Positions 16,154 through 25,684 of a DNA stretch of 64,000 nucleotides are shown here, piece after piece. The notes under the pieces are model-generated. The model worked only from the letters and a program-made list of their open reading frames with translations. It had not been told where the DNA came from and did not search any database. Both the position numbers and the translations under genes were made by a program. The stretch lies in assembly GCA_031551965.1 (NCBI GenBank), contig JAVBMW010000025.1:1-64000 (forward strand). The letters run 5' to 3'. The stretch comes from CALVGQ01 sp031551965 (GTDB taxonomy: Bacteria; Bacillota_I; Bacilli_A; Erysipelotrichales; Erysipelotrichaceae). The first letter of the stretch is position 1; each line of letters begins with the position of its first letter.

Positions 16154-16612
16154 ATGATTGATGAAAAATACATGAAAATCGCCTTACAAGAGGCATGTAA
16201 AGCTAGAGATATTGATGAGGTTCCGATTGGAGCTGTTTTAGTTTTAAACGGTAAGGTAATTGCTAAAGCACATAACACTAGACAAACCAAACAAATATCA
16301 ACACACCATGCTGAGGTTTTATGTGTAGAAAAAGCTTGTAAAAAACTCAAGACTTGGCGCTTAGAAGATTGTGAATTATATGTAACTCTTGAACCGTGCC
16401 CTATGTGTGCAGGTGCTATTATGCAATCACGAATTAAGAAAGTCATATTTGGTGCCAAAGATCCAAAAGGTGGTAGTTATGGAAGTTTGTTTAATCTTAA
16501 TGAAGTAAAAGGATTAAATCATTATCCCAATATCTACACGGGTTGTTTAGAAGAAGAATGCGCGCAATTGTTAATAGATTTTTTTAAACAAAAAAGAAAT
16601 AAAAATAAATAA
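16154..16612 (+). CDS. tadA: tRNA-specific adenosine deaminase
   Basis: Converts A34 to inosine in the anticodon of tRNA-Arg(ACG). The zinc deaminase motifs are HAEVLCVEKA (His ligand plus catalytic Glu, about residue 55) and EPCPMCAGAI (two Cys ligands, about 85). IDEVPIGAVLV near the start is typical. Length 152. It directly follows the SRP RNA terminator; no strong ribosome site is visible before ATG 16154 (weak GGAAA). Confidence 0.97.
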   Translation: MIDEKYMKIALQEACKARDIDEVPIGAVLVLNGKVIAKAHNTRQTKQISTHHAEVLCVEKACKKLKTWRLEDCELYVTLEPCPMCAGAIMQSRIKKVIFGAKDPKGGSYGSLFNLNEVKGLNHYPNIYTGCLEEECAQLLIDFFKQKRNKNK

Positions 16613-16687
16613 AATGAAAAAAGATATCCGTTTAAACTGGAAGTAAAATTTGCTATAATTATAGACATCAAACAGGAGGAAAACATT

Positions 16688-18520
16688 ATGAGTTACAAAG
16701 CACTTTATAGAACCTATCGACCATCCTGTTTTGAAGATGTAGTTGGACAGAAACATATTGTAGCAACACTTCAAAATGCGGTTAAACAAAATAAAATTGC
16801 TCACGCTTATTTATTTTGTGGACCAAGAGGAACAGGAAAGACATCAATCGCTAAATTGTTAGCGAAAGCTGTTAATTGCACTGATTCCGAAAACGCACCA
16901 TGTGGAGTTTGTCCAAGTTGTTTATCTGTTCAAAAAGGAAATCACCCTGATATTATTGAAATCGATGCGGCAAGTAATAACGGTGTTGATGAAATTCGGG
17001 ATTTAATTGAAAAAGTTAAATATTCACCAATTGAAGGAAAATATAAAGTATATATAATCGATGAAGTACACATGTTATCAACAGGTGCTTTTAATGCTTT
17101 ATTAAAAACATTAGAAGAACCACCAGCACACGTGATTTTTGTGCTTGCGACAACGGAACCTCATAAAGTCTTACCAACAATTATATCTAGATGTCAACGT
17201 TATGATTTTACGAAGGTAGAAAACAATGAGATCATAAAAAGAATTAATATTATATTGAATGAAGAAAACATCCAATGTGAAGAAGAGGCAATACGATTGA
17301 TTGCAGTGCTTGCTGATGGTGGGATGAGAGATGCCTTGAGTATTTTAGACCAATGTATCGCTTATGCTCAAAACAACATTACCTGTAAAGATGTCAACGA
17401 TATTTATGGAATTACTACTGTAAAGGATAAATTGTCTGTATTAAATAGTATCTTTAATAAAGACGCAAAAGAAGTGTTAAATCAGATAAAGACTTGGGCA
17501 GACAAGGGAATCGATATTAGAAGATTAACATCAGATTTAATCGATACAATTAAAGAGTGTGTTATTTATAAATATACATCAGATGTTACGCTATTGAGTA
17601 AGTTAGCAAAAGAAGAAGCTGAACAGATCAATTCGCGTTGTAAACCAATCAAACTGCTTGAGTTAATTCAGGTGCTAGTTGATACAACTGAAAAATACAA
17701 AAATGCAGCAAGTGTTACATCTTACTTTGAAGTAGCTATTCTAAAGATGATTGCATTAATCGATGATTCTACTCCAAAAATGGAAACGATGAATAAAGAC
17801 TTAACAAAGGAACCATTTAAACAAGAATCTATTCCAACTCAACCTAAAACAGAGTTAAAACAGGAAATAGAAGCAGATGCACAATTGAGTAAGAGTGAAG
17901 AAGTAATAGTAGATACAGAAGATAATCAAATGATTGTACAATCTTTGGATCAAATAGAAGAAAATTTCGAACCACTAATCATTGATGAAAATGTTGAATT
18001 AGTAGTACAGGAAGTAGTCATTGAAGAAAAGAAGTCTGATTCGATTCTCGATGATGATTATATTCTAGGTTTAATGGTTCAAGGAAATAAAATGACAAAA
18101 CTTGAAGACATAGAAAAATGGGCATCTATTATTGATAAATGTAAAGATATGAAATGGGCTCGCCTCGCAAATATTCTTAGGCTTACAAGTGTTGCAGTAA
18201 GTAATGATCTGTTTATGTTGTTACAAACAGAAGATCAAGCAGTTGTGAACCAAGTGTGTGAAGAGAAAGATGAAATGGAAGAGTTCATTTCAAATGAATT
18301 ATCTATAAATAAGAGATTGTTTATTATCACAACTCAAGAGTTTGCGGATTTGACTAAAAAATTTGTTGAAAGAAAAAACAACAATAATTTGCCAAGACCA
18401 GTAGAAATCAAGGCGAAGAAAATTGAAGATAAAATCGAAACAAAGAAAAAAGATGAAAACTATACACAAATGATTAATTTGTTTGGTGAAGATTTTGATG
18501 TAATTGAGGAGGATAAATAG
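16688..18520 (+). CDS. dnaX: DNA polymerase III subunit gamma/tau
   Basis: Clamp-loader ATPase. GPRGTGKTS (Walker A, about residues 45-53), a zinc-binding cluster (CTDSENAPCGVCPSC), VYIIDEVHML (Walker B) and the arginine-finger motif SRCQRYDF are all present. Past residue 370 the protein is acidic, low in complexity and variable, then has a tau-like C-terminal region (LARLANILRL-type helix near 490) ending at 610. No frameshift slip site that would make a short gamma form is evident. The ribosome site AGGAGG lies before ATG 16688. The operon continues with ybaB and recR. Confidence 0.98.
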   Translation: MSYKALYRTYRPSCFEDVVGQKHIVATLQNAVKQNKIAHAYLFCGPRGTGKTSIAKLLAKAVNCTDSENAPCGVCPSCLSVQKGNHPDIIEIDAASNNGVDEIRDLIEKVKYSPIEGKYKVYIIDEVHMLSTGAFNALLKTLEEPPAHVIFVLATTEPHKVLPTIISRCQRYDFTKVENNEIIKRINIILNEENIQCEEEAIRLIAVLADGGMRDALSILDQCIAYAQNNITCKDVNDIYGITTVKDKLSVLNSIFNKDAKEVLNQIKTWADKGIDIRRLTSDLIDTIKECVIYKYTSDVTLLSKLAKEEAEQINSRCKPIKLLELIQVLVDTTEKYKNAASVTSYFEVAILKMIALIDDSTPKMETMNKDLTKEPFKQESIPTQPKTELKQEIEADAQLSKSEEVIVDTEDNQMIVQSLDQIEENFEPLIIDENVELVVQEVVIEEKKSDSILDDDYILGLMVQGNKMTKLEDIEKWASIIDKCKDMKWARLANILRLTSVAVSNDLFMLLQTEDQAVVNQVCEEKDEMEEFISNELSINKRLFIITTQEFADLTKKFVERKNNNNLPRPVEIKAKKIEDKIETKKKDENYTQMINLFGEDFDVIEEDK

Positions 18521-18521
18521 T

Positions 18522-18830
18522 ATGAATATGGCGAATATTTTGAAACAAGCTCAACAGATGCAAAGCCAAGTAACAAAAGTTGAAAAGGAATTGAATGAAA
18601 AAAGTTACTTTGGTACAGCAGGTGGAGATGCAGTAAAAGTTGAAGTAAATGGAGCAAACAGAGTTTTATCTGTAAACATTGATGAAAGCTTATTAGAAAA
18701 AGATTCAAAAGAAATGATACAAGATATGGTAATGATCGCAACAAATCAAGCTTTAGAATCAGCTAAAAAAGAAAAAGATGAAAAACTAGGGGCAATTACA
18801 GGCGGAGTGAAACTCCCAGGAATTATGTAA
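18522..18830 (+). CDS. YbaB/EbfC family nucleoid-associated protein
   Basis: Small dimeric DNA-binding protein, usually encoded between dnaX and recR. The sequence shows MANILKQAQQMQSQ, a helix, then the central GGDAVKVEVNGANRVLSV beta region and a second helix. ATG 18522 has GAGGAGG 9 bases upstream; a second ATG two codons later is also possible. Its stop overlaps the recR start by one base (TAATG). Confidence 0.95.
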   Translation: MNMANILKQAQQMQSQVTKVEKELNEKSYFGTAGGDAVKVEVNGANRVLSVNIDESLLEKDSKEMIQDMVMIATNQALESAKKEKDEKLGAITGGVKLPGIM

Positions 18831-19426
18831 TGAACTATCCAAAGTCTTTCGAAAGATGTATGGAAGGATTTAAAAAACTTCCAGGAGTTGGATCAAAAAG
18901 TGCAGAAAGATATGCTTTTACGATGATGGACTGCAGTTTAGAAGAAGTTCAGGAATTTGCAGAAGCTTTAATTAAACTTAAGACATCTATTAAAGTATGT
19001 CCAATATGCGGAAATATTTCAGAGAATGATGTCTGCATGATTTGTGAAGATAAGAGTCGAGATTTTTCAACAATTTGTATTGTTCAATCGGCTAAAGATG
19101 TCATTGCAATGGAAAAAACTCAGGAGTACAAAGGGGTGTATCACGTGCTCAATGGATTAATTTCCACACGCAAGGGAATACTTCCTGATGATTTGAATAT
19201 TGATTCTCTATTAAAAAGAATTGATGAAACAACAAAAGAAGTTATTTTAGCAACAAATGCAACAGTGGAAGGTGAAACAACTGCTTTGTATTTAGATAAA
19301 TTATTAGCCAACAAAAATATTTTAGTTACAAGAATAGCATATGGTATTCCAATTGGAGGACACTTAGATTATGCTGACGAATTAACATTGATCAAAGCAA
19401 TTGAAGGTAGACAAAAAATAAACTGA
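18830..19426 (+). CDS. recR: Recombination mediator RecR
   Basis: Ring-forming DNA clamp that acts with RecF and RecO in gap repair. A helix-hairpin-helix (FKKLPGVGSKSAERYAF, about 14-30), a four-Cys zinc finger (CPICGNISENDVCMIC, about 58-73) and the TOPRIM domain with the Walker-like end (TRIAYGIPIGGHLDYADELT) are all intact. Length 198, standard. It is coupled to ybaB. Confidence 0.98.
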   Translation: MNYPKSFERCMEGFKKLPGVGSKSAERYAFTMMDCSLEEVQEFAEALIKLKTSIKVCPICGNISENDVCMICEDKSRDFSTICIVQSAKDVIAMEKTQEYKGVYHVLNGLISTRKGILPDDLNIDSLLKRIDETTKEVILATNATVEGETTALYLDKLLANKNILVTRIAYGIPIGGHLDYADELTLIKAIEGRQKIN

Positions 19427-19437
19427 GGGGAGATCTT

Positions 19438-21105
19438 ATGAAAAATGATATTCAAATAGCACAAGAAAATATTATGGAACATATTGATTTAATTGCAAGA
19501 AAAGCGAAAATTTCCAATACATATATTGAACAATACGGAAATTATAAAGCAAAAATCGATCTTTCTATCATGGATAAACTAAATGGCAATGATAATGGGA
19601 AATTGATTTTAGTAACTGCAATAAATCCGACTAAAGCAGGTGAAGGAAAATCAACAACGACGATAGGTTTGGCAGATGGACTTAATCGTTTGAACAAACA
19701 AGTTATTGCATGTTTAAGAGAACCATCTTTGGGACCAGTCTTTGGATTAAAAGGTGGAGCTGCTGGTGGAGGATATGCACAGGTTGTTCCGATGGAAGAT
19801 ATTAACTTACATTTCACGGGCGATATGCATGCGATCACAACAGCAAATAATCTTGTAAGTGCAGTTTTGGATAATCATATTTATCAAGGAAACGAATTAA
19901 ATATTGATCCAACCAAGGTTGTTTGGAAACGTTGTATGGATATGAATGATCGTACACTAAGAAGTGTAACAATTGCACAGGAAAAGAAATCAAATGGAAT
20001 TGAAAGAAAAGATGGATTTATTATTACAGTTGCAACAGAAATAATGGCCATCTTATGTCTTTCTGAAAATTTAGCTGATTTTGAAAATAAGGTTAATCAG
20101 GCAATTGTTGCCTATACATATGATAATCAACCGATTACAGTGCAAGATCTTCAAATCGGAGGAGCTTTGTCCGTTATCATGAAGGAAGCGATTAAACCCA
20201 ATTTAGTACAAACCTTAGAAAAAACACCAGTGTTGATTCATGGTGGACCGTTTGCGAACATTGCCCATGGCTGTAATAGCATTATTGCGACAAAAATGGC
20301 ATGTAAATTAGCGGACTATGTAGTAACTGAAGCAGGATTTGGTGCTGACTTAGGTGCAGAAAAATTTATGGACATTAAATGTCGCAAGGCTAATTTAAAA
20401 CCAAATGTTGTAGTAATAGTTGCAACGATTCGTGCACTAAAGATGCATGGTGGAGTAGAATCCAATCAACTTGATCAAGAAAATGTTTCGGCTTTATTAG
20501 AAGGAATTAAAAATCTTGAAAAACACATTGAATCGATCCAACAATATAAGGTTCCATATGTTGTTGCCCTAAATAAGTTTGCCAAAGACACACAAAATGA
20601 AATCAATGCTTTGATGAATTGGTGTAAAGAAAAGAACATTCCAGTAGAATTATCTGAAGGATGGGAAAAAGGTGGAGCAGGTACTACAGATTTAGCTCGT
20701 AAAGTAATTGATCTTTGTACAGGTGATTCTAAATATGAACCATTGTATTCACTAGATTTATCTATAAAAGAAAAAATTGAAGTGATCACTAGAAAAATAT
20801 ATGGTGGAGAACATGTGGTTTATTCTGATTATGCATTAAAACAAATTGAAGATTTTAACAAACAAGGTTGGGATAAACTTCCGATTTGTATGGCAAAAAC
20901 TCCGCTATCATTGTCAGATAATGATAAATTATTTGGTCGTCCAACAGGATTTGATATTCATGTGAGTGAATTAAAAATATCTCAAGGAGCCGGATTTATC
21001 GTAGTACTTACTGGAAATATTATGACAATGCCAGGACTTCCAAAAACACCTGCAGCATTAAACATGGGTGTTGATGAAAACGGCAATACTTATGGTATAT
21101 TCTAA
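19438..21105 (+). CDS. fhs: Formate-tetrahydrofolate ligase
   Basis: Makes 10-formyl-THF from formate, ATP and THF, feeding purine and formyl-Met-tRNA synthesis in anaerobes. TAINPTKAGEGKSTTTIGLA carries the P-loop (about residues 60-80). EPSLGPVFGLKGGAAGGGYA, HGGPFANIAHGCNS and the C-terminal TGNIMTMPGLPKTPAA are family blocks. Length 555. A GAGGGGAG ribosome site precedes ATG 19438, 11 bases after recR, so it may be read with the dnaX-ybaB-recR unit. A terminator follows. Confidence 0.98.
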   Translation: MKNDIQIAQENIMEHIDLIARKAKISNTYIEQYGNYKAKIDLSIMDKLNGNDNGKLILVTAINPTKAGEGKSTTTIGLADGLNRLNKQVIACLREPSLGPVFGLKGGAAGGGYAQVVPMEDINLHFTGDMHAITTANNLVSAVLDNHIYQGNELNIDPTKVVWKRCMDMNDRTLRSVTIAQEKKSNGIERKDGFIITVATEIMAILCLSENLADFENKVNQAIVAYTYDNQPITVQDLQIGGALSVIMKEAIKPNLVQTLEKTPVLIHGGPFANIAHGCNSIIATKMACKLADYVVTEAGFGADLGAEKFMDIKCRKANLKPNVVVIVATIRALKMHGGVESNQLDQENVSALLEGIKNLEKHIESIQQYKVPYVVALNKFAKDTQNEINALMNWCKEKNIPVELSEGWEKGGAGTTDLARKVIDLCTGDSKYEPLYSLDLSIKEKIEVITRKIYGGEHVVYSDYALKQIEDFNKQGWDKLPICMAKTPLSLSDNDKLFGRPTGFDIHVSELKISQGAGFIVVLTGNIMTMPGLPKTPAALNMGVDENGNTYGIF

Positions 21106-21130
21106 AAAAATCAGTTCAACTGATTTTTTT
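21104..21130 (+). terminator. Rho-independent terminator after fhs
   Basis: An A-tract, stem ATCAGTT / AACTGAT with a very short loop, then a T-tract. The arrangement is symmetrical, so it could work in either direction. It begins at the end of the fhs stop codon. Confidence 0.85.
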
Positions 21131-21241
21131 AAATTGCTGAGTAATTTCATTATTATAACTGAATAATAAAGCTATAATATTTTGATTAGAAAGTGGTAAT
21201 CGTATGGAAAGAGAGAGAATATTAAAACACCTCAAGATGTT

Positions 21242-21730
21242 TTGGAATTTATGGATAGTATTCAATATGGATGGTTAGACATTGAAAACAAGATTCATTT
21301 GAACACTATGAAACAGTTTAGAAAGATTTATCGTACAGCGACATTAGATGAGTGTTTCACATTAAAAATAGGAACCTGTATTGAACAAGTTTATATGATC
21401 AAAGTATTATTAGAAGAAATTCAAGTTCCAGCAAAAATGTTTTGTTCAAGAATTTATGAAGGTAAAGATTTTAATGATTTAGAAGATGATGAACACATGC
21501 ACTGCTTTGTATTGTATTATATGAATGATAAAGTTTTTCAGCTAGAACACCCTAATGAAAATTTAAGGGGAATTTATGAATTTGAAAACGAAGAAGAAGC
21601 AATTTCTGCACTAAATCAAATTTATCTCAAATGGAGTGGGCAGATCGCTAGACCAATAACACAGTTTTTTGAAATTCCTCCATATTTGATTTTTAAGGAG
21701 TTCAATTTGTATATCAATAGTTTAGGATAA
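21242..21730 (+). CDS. Transglutaminase-like superfamily protein
   Basis: Small cysteine-protease-fold protein with the triad pattern: Cys in KIGTCIEQVYM (about residue 47), His in DEHMHCFVLYY (about 90) and an acidic residue in FQLEHPNEN (about 107). Its function is not known. The start is uncertain: TTG 21242 is given, ATG 21251 is the first ATG. Upstream codons in the same frame read NIKTPQDVLEFMDS, which looks like genuine protein, yet no ATG, GTG or TTG lies between them and the in-frame stop at 21197. ATT at 21221, preceded by AGAGAGAG, is a possible rare start; otherwise the N-terminus is damaged. Confidence 0.75.
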   Translation: MEFMDSIQYGWLDIENKIHLNTMKQFRKIYRTATLDECFTLKIGTCIEQVYMIKVLLEEIQVPAKMFCSRIYEGKDFNDLEDDEHMHCFVLYYMNDKVFQLEHPNENLRGIYEFENEEEAISALNQIYLKWSGQIARPITQFFEIPPYLIFKEFNLYINSLG

Positions 21731-21823
21731 AGACCTATCAAGAAATTAACTTTTACTCATTATTAAGTTAATATGTTATGATTTTGTTAATTGAGCAATA
21801 CTATAGTTAATGGAGATGATACT

Positions 21824-23059
21824 ATGCTAAAAGCAATATTAATAGGATTTCAAAGAGATGATAATGATTTGTTTGAATATGAAATGGAAGAATTAAAACA
21901 ACTCACAAATACGCTAGAGATTGAAGTTGTAGCTGAAATGACTCAAAGAGGAGAATTTGAATATAAGGCTACTTATTTAGGTAGTGGGAAATGTGAAGAA
22001 TTGAAACAATTTGTCCAAGAAAAAGAAGCTAACTTTGTGATATGTAATGATGAATTGACTTCGATGCAACTATCAACTTTAGAAGAAATCGTTGAATGTG
22101 AAATTATTGATAGAACAAATCTTATTTTACTGATTTTTGAAAAAAGAGCGAAAACAAAAGAAGCTAAACTTCAAGTAGAAGTTAGTAAGCTTAAATATCA
22201 ATTGCCAAGACTTGCCCACAATACTGTCGAACTTGATCAGCAACGAGGAGGATCGCTTCGAAATCGTGGATCAGGGGAAAGAAAACTTGAAAGAGATAAG
22301 CGTGTTCTTGAACAAAAAATCAATCAAGTTGAACAAGAACTGAAAGAGTTGGTAAATCAGAGAAAAACACAAAGAAACAAGAGGCTCAATTCAATTATTA
22401 AAAAAATTGCGATCGTAGGATATACAAATGCAGGGAAATCCAGCTTAATCAATATGTTGTTAGAGGAAGATAGTGACAAACGTGTTGTTGCTCAGAATTT
22501 ATTGTTTTCTACAGTAGAAACAAAAGTAAGAAAAATAAGTCTTCCTAATAAAAAAGAATGTGTATTAACAGATACTGTTGGATTTGTAAGTAAGTTGCCA
22601 CATGCATTAGTTAAAGCGTTCCGTTCAACTTTAGAGGAAGTTAAAGAAGCAGACTTATTAATTCATGTAATCGATGTTAGTAATCCTTATTTTGAGCAAC
22701 AAAGACAAACGACTTATGATACATTGAATGATGTGAATGTGGTCAATATACCGGTTTTGGAAGTATACAACAAAATCGATTTGGTAAACATGAATGCCCA
22801 AATAGTTAGTAACCGAGTTTATCTGTCATGTGAAACAGGTGAAGGAATTGATTTGCTGAAAAGTAAAATTGTTGAAGTATTATATCAGGATTATGAAGAG
22901 ATCGAGTTATTGTTGCCTTATGACAAAATGAATGATGTCTCAGAGTTAAAAAGACTATTTTCATATGAAGTTATGGAAAATCGCGAAGAAGGAATTTACT
23001 TAAAAGTAGTCGTGCCTAATAGCGTAAAAGAAAAATATAAACAGTATATAAGAGAATAA
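21824..23059 (+). CDS. hflX: Ribosome-associated GTPase HflX
   Basis: GTPase that binds the 50S subunit and rescues or splits stalled ribosomes. The N-terminal HflX domain (residues 1-170) holds the conserved GGSLRNRGSGERKLERDKR, followed by a coiled-coil linker. The G domain has GYTNAGKSSLI (G1), DTVGFVSKLPH (G3) and NKID (G4). Length is 411 from ATG 21824, chosen because GGAG lies 9 bases upstream; the earlier in-frame TTG at 21791 lacks a ribosome site. Confidence 0.97.
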   Translation: MLKAILIGFQRDDNDLFEYEMEELKQLTNTLEIEVVAEMTQRGEFEYKATYLGSGKCEELKQFVQEKEANFVICNDELTSMQLSTLEEIVECEIIDRTNLILLIFEKRAKTKEAKLQVEVSKLKYQLPRLAHNTVELDQQRGGSLRNRGSGERKLERDKRVLEQKINQVEQELKELVNQRKTQRNKRLNSIIKKIAIVGYTNAGKSSLINMLLEEDSDKRVVAQNLLFSTVETKVRKISLPNKKECVLTDTVGFVSKLPHALVKAFRSTLEEVKEADLLIHVIDVSNPYFEQQRQTTYDTLNDVNVVNIPVLEVYNKIDLVNMNAQIVSNRVYLSCETGEGIDLLKSKIVEVLYQDYEEIELLLPYDKMNDVSELKRLFSYEVMENREEGIYLKVVVPNSVKEKYKQYIRE

Positions 23060-23120
23060 TTAAGAGTTATTCTCTTTTAAAGTTGCCAAAAAAAATGTAC
23101 AATAAATAGCAGGTGAGATT

Positions 23121-25004
23121 ATGCAAAAAGATTATGAAATTATAGTAGTAGGTGGAGGCCACGCAGGAGTTGAGGCAGCTTTAATTGCGGCACGATGTCA
23201 CCATAAAACGGCGTTACTCTCACTCAGTAAAGAAAATATCGCTAAAATGCCATGTAATCCTTCCATCGGAGGACCTGCTAAGGGAATCGTTGTCCGTGAA
23301 ATCGATGCATTGGGTGGACAAATGGGAATAACGGCAGATAAGACAGCCTTACAATTCAAGATGTTAAATACTGCTAAAGGACCAGGAGTTCAATCTTTAC
23401 GAGTTCAATCAGATAAAATCGCGTATAGTCAAATGATGCAGGATACTATAGATCAACAAGAAAATCTTACGTTAATAGAAGATATGGTATTGGAAGTTTT
23501 AAGTGAAAATAATAAAGTTACAGGTATTCGCTTAAGAAGTGGAAAAGTTCTATACTCTGACATTGTTATTTTGACAACCGGAACTTATATGTCTTCGCTA
23601 ACTATGGTAAGTAGCAATGTAACTGAGCAAGGACCTGATGGAGAAGAAACGACAAATGAATTATCACAATCATTACGAAATTTAGGAATTGAAACTTTTA
23701 GATTGAAAACAGGAACACCGGCAAGGATATTAACTACATCAATTGATTTTAGTGTTACAGAGGTACAACCTGGTAATGATTTTGGTGCTAAATTTAGTGA
23801 ATTGACTGAAAATATCTTACCACTTGATAAACAAATGATTTGTCACCTTACATACACAGATGTGCATACGCATGAAATTATAAAAGAAAACCTCAGTAAA
23901 TCGAGTATGTACTCAGGGGTTGTTAAAGGAGTGGGTCCACGATATTGTCCTTCGATCGAAGATAAGCTGGTTAGGTTCTCAGATAAAGAAAGACATCAAA
24001 TATTTTTGGAACCGGAAAGCAAAAGTTTGAATACTACTTATATTCAAGGTTTCTCAACTTCAATGCCGCATGATGTACAAGACAAAATGATTCACTCATT
24101 AAAGGGATTGGAAAATGCAGTTATTGAAAAATATGCATATGCAATAGAATATGATGCAATTGATCCATTACAGTTAAAATCAAGTTTAGAACTGAAGAAA
24201 ATAGAGAACTTATTTACTGCTGGACAAATCAATGGAACTTCAGGATATGAAGAAGCTGCAGCACAAGGGTTAATTGCAGGAATCAACGCAGTACTTAAAC
24301 TAGAGAATAAGGAACCCTTAATTTTAAGAAGGGATGAGGCTTACATTGGAGTAATGATCGATGACCTTGTGACAAAAGGAACATTAGAACCTTATCGATT
24401 ACTAACATCAAGAGCTGAATTTAGATTACTCTTACGTCATGATAATGCAGATCAAAGATTAACTACGAAAGCATATGAACTAGGAATCATCGATAGTAAA
24501 CGCTTTGATTTGCTGCAAGATAAATTAATTAAAATAAAAAAACTTATAAATGAGTTGGAATCTGTTTATTTCACAATGAATTCTAGTGTTAATGAATATT
24601 TGATGACATTAGGATATGAAAAAATCAGTGATCGCATGAGCGGATATGATTTGATAAGAAGGCCACATGTTACATGTGACGGATTAAGACCCTATTTAGA
24701 CTTTGATTTTGAATCAGAGATCGCAAAGCAAGTTGAAATTGAATGCAAATATGAGGGGTATATCGAAAAAGCTAAAAGAGAAGCTTCGAAACTTGCACAC
24801 ATGGATCGTTTGTTGATACCAGTTGATTTAGATTATCAGCAAGTTCAACATTTATCCATTGAAGGAAGAATGAAGCTAGATAAACAAAAACCAGAAACAC
24901 TAGGGCAGGCATCTCGTATATCAGGTGTGAACCCAGCAGATATTGCAGTACTAGCAATGGCAATCGAACAGATGAAAAGAGGGAAAGAAAATGAAAATAA
25001 CTGA
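23121..25004 (+). CDS. mnmG: tRNA uridine-5-carboxymethylaminomethyl modification enzyme MnmG
   Basis: FAD enzyme that, with MnmE (31501-32835), modifies U34 of several tRNAs. The N-terminal dinucleotide-binding motif is VVGGGHAGVEAA (about residues 9-20). PCNPSIGGPAKGIVVREIDA, GTYMSSLTMV and the FTAGQINGTSGYEEAAAQG block are all diagnostic. The C-terminal helical tRNA-binding region ends at residue 627. The next gene overlaps its 3' end by 14 bases. Confidence 0.99.
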   Translation: MQKDYEIIVVGGGHAGVEAALIAARCHHKTALLSLSKENIAKMPCNPSIGGPAKGIVVREIDALGGQMGITADKTALQFKMLNTAKGPGVQSLRVQSDKIAYSQMMQDTIDQQENLTLIEDMVLEVLSENNKVTGIRLRSGKVLYSDIVILTTGTYMSSLTMVSSNVTEQGPDGEETTNELSQSLRNLGIETFRLKTGTPARILTTSIDFSVTEVQPGNDFGAKFSELTENILPLDKQMICHLTYTDVHTHEIIKENLSKSSMYSGVVKGVGPRYCPSIEDKLVRFSDKERHQIFLEPESKSLNTTYIQGFSTSMPHDVQDKMIHSLKGLENAVIEKYAYAIEYDAIDPLQLKSSLELKKIENLFTAGQINGTSGYEEAAAQGLIAGINAVLKLENKEPLILRRDEAYIGVMIDDLVTKGTLEPYRLLTSRAEFRLLLRHDNADQRLTTKAYELGIIDSKRFDLLQDKLIKIKKLINELESVYFTMNSSVNEYLMTLGYEKISDRMSGYDLIRRPHVTCDGLRPYLDFDFESEIAKQVEIECKYEGYIEKAKREASKLAHMDRLLIPVDLDYQQVQHLSIEGRMKLDKQKPETLGQASRISGVNPADIAVLAMAIEQMKRGKENENN

Positions 25005-25617
25005 TGTAGTCAACAATGTAAATGTTTACGGATTTGAAGAAAGTATACGCGGAAGCAAATTTCCAATGGCGGTTGATTTGGATGCACTAGATGGTAGCTT
25101 TGCGAAAAGCACTGTTAAACTTGCGACAAGTGGAGTTGGAGAAGGTCATGACAATTTTTTAAACGGTATCATTGTACAGTTTGATTTGTCTTTCACTAAT
25201 AAAGCTTGGGTAGAGGCAGAACGTTATCACTTCTTAGATTTTGTAAGTTCTCAATCGACAATGCATCGAATCACGAAATTCAACTTAGATGAAGCCTACA
25301 ACAATTATGTGGATCCAAGAATGGTTGAAATCATGAAGGAAAAGGTGAATGCCTACAATGAACTCATGGCGAAATCTAAAGAAAATAATGATAATGCGCT
25401 TCAAGAAGAATTAAAAGAAAAGTATTTAGAAATTCTATATTCTAATCCTGCAGGATTTATTATTACTGCAAGAATGACTACAAATTATCGTCAGCTCAAA
25501 ACAATTTATCAACAAAGAAAAACACATCGTTTACCAGAATGGAGAGTTTTCTGTGATTGGTGCAAGACTCTTCCACATAGTGAATTCATTACTCGCGAAT
25601 TACCAGAACAAAACTAG
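24991..25617 (+). CDS. Uncharacterised protein, possibly distantly ThyX-like
   Basis: A 208-residue protein. A GAGGGAAAGAAA ribosome site lies inside the end of mnmG and the start overlaps mnmG by 14 bases, so it is coupled to it. Notable stretches are KLATSGVGEGHDNFLNGIIV, AERYHFLDFVSSQSTMHRI and TNYRQLKTIYQQRKTHRLPE followed by WRVFCDWCKTLP. The pattern of a substrate-like RYH..S..SQS..HR block followed by a YRQL...R..HRL..W block resembles the order of motifs in flavin-dependent thymidylate synthases, but the canonical RHRxxSxxxxSxR motif is not intact. A phage-type or nucleotide-related role is only inference. A terminator overlaps its stop codon. Confidence 0.8.
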   Translation: MKITDVVNNVNVYGFEESIRGSKFPMAVDLDALDGSFAKSTVKLATSGVGEGHDNFLNGIIVQFDLSFTNKAWVEAERYHFLDFVSSQSTMHRITKFNLDEAYNNYVDPRMVEIMKEKVNAYNELMAKSKENNDNALQEELKEKYLEILYSNPAGFIITARMTTNYRQLKTIYQQRKTHRLPEWRVFCDWCKTLPHSEFITRELPEQN

Positions 25618-25636
25618 CACGAGACCCGTGCTTTTT
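25616..25636 (+). terminator. Rho-independent terminator
   Basis: Stem AGCACG / CGTGCT with a 5-base loop, then five Ts. It begins within the TAG stop of the possibly ThyX-like gene and ends the mnmG transcript. Confidence 0.75.
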
Positions 25637-25684
25637 AATATTCTAAGTTTGAAAAGAAAAGAATAGACTATATTGGTGATAAAA

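Noticed and set aside
17131..17150. CACGTG core inside dnaX
   Set aside because: Flanks (CACACGTGATTT) do not match the parS palindrome.
19141..19152. CACGTG core inside recR
   Set aside because: TATCACGTGCTC lacks the TGTTN and AAACA arms of parS.
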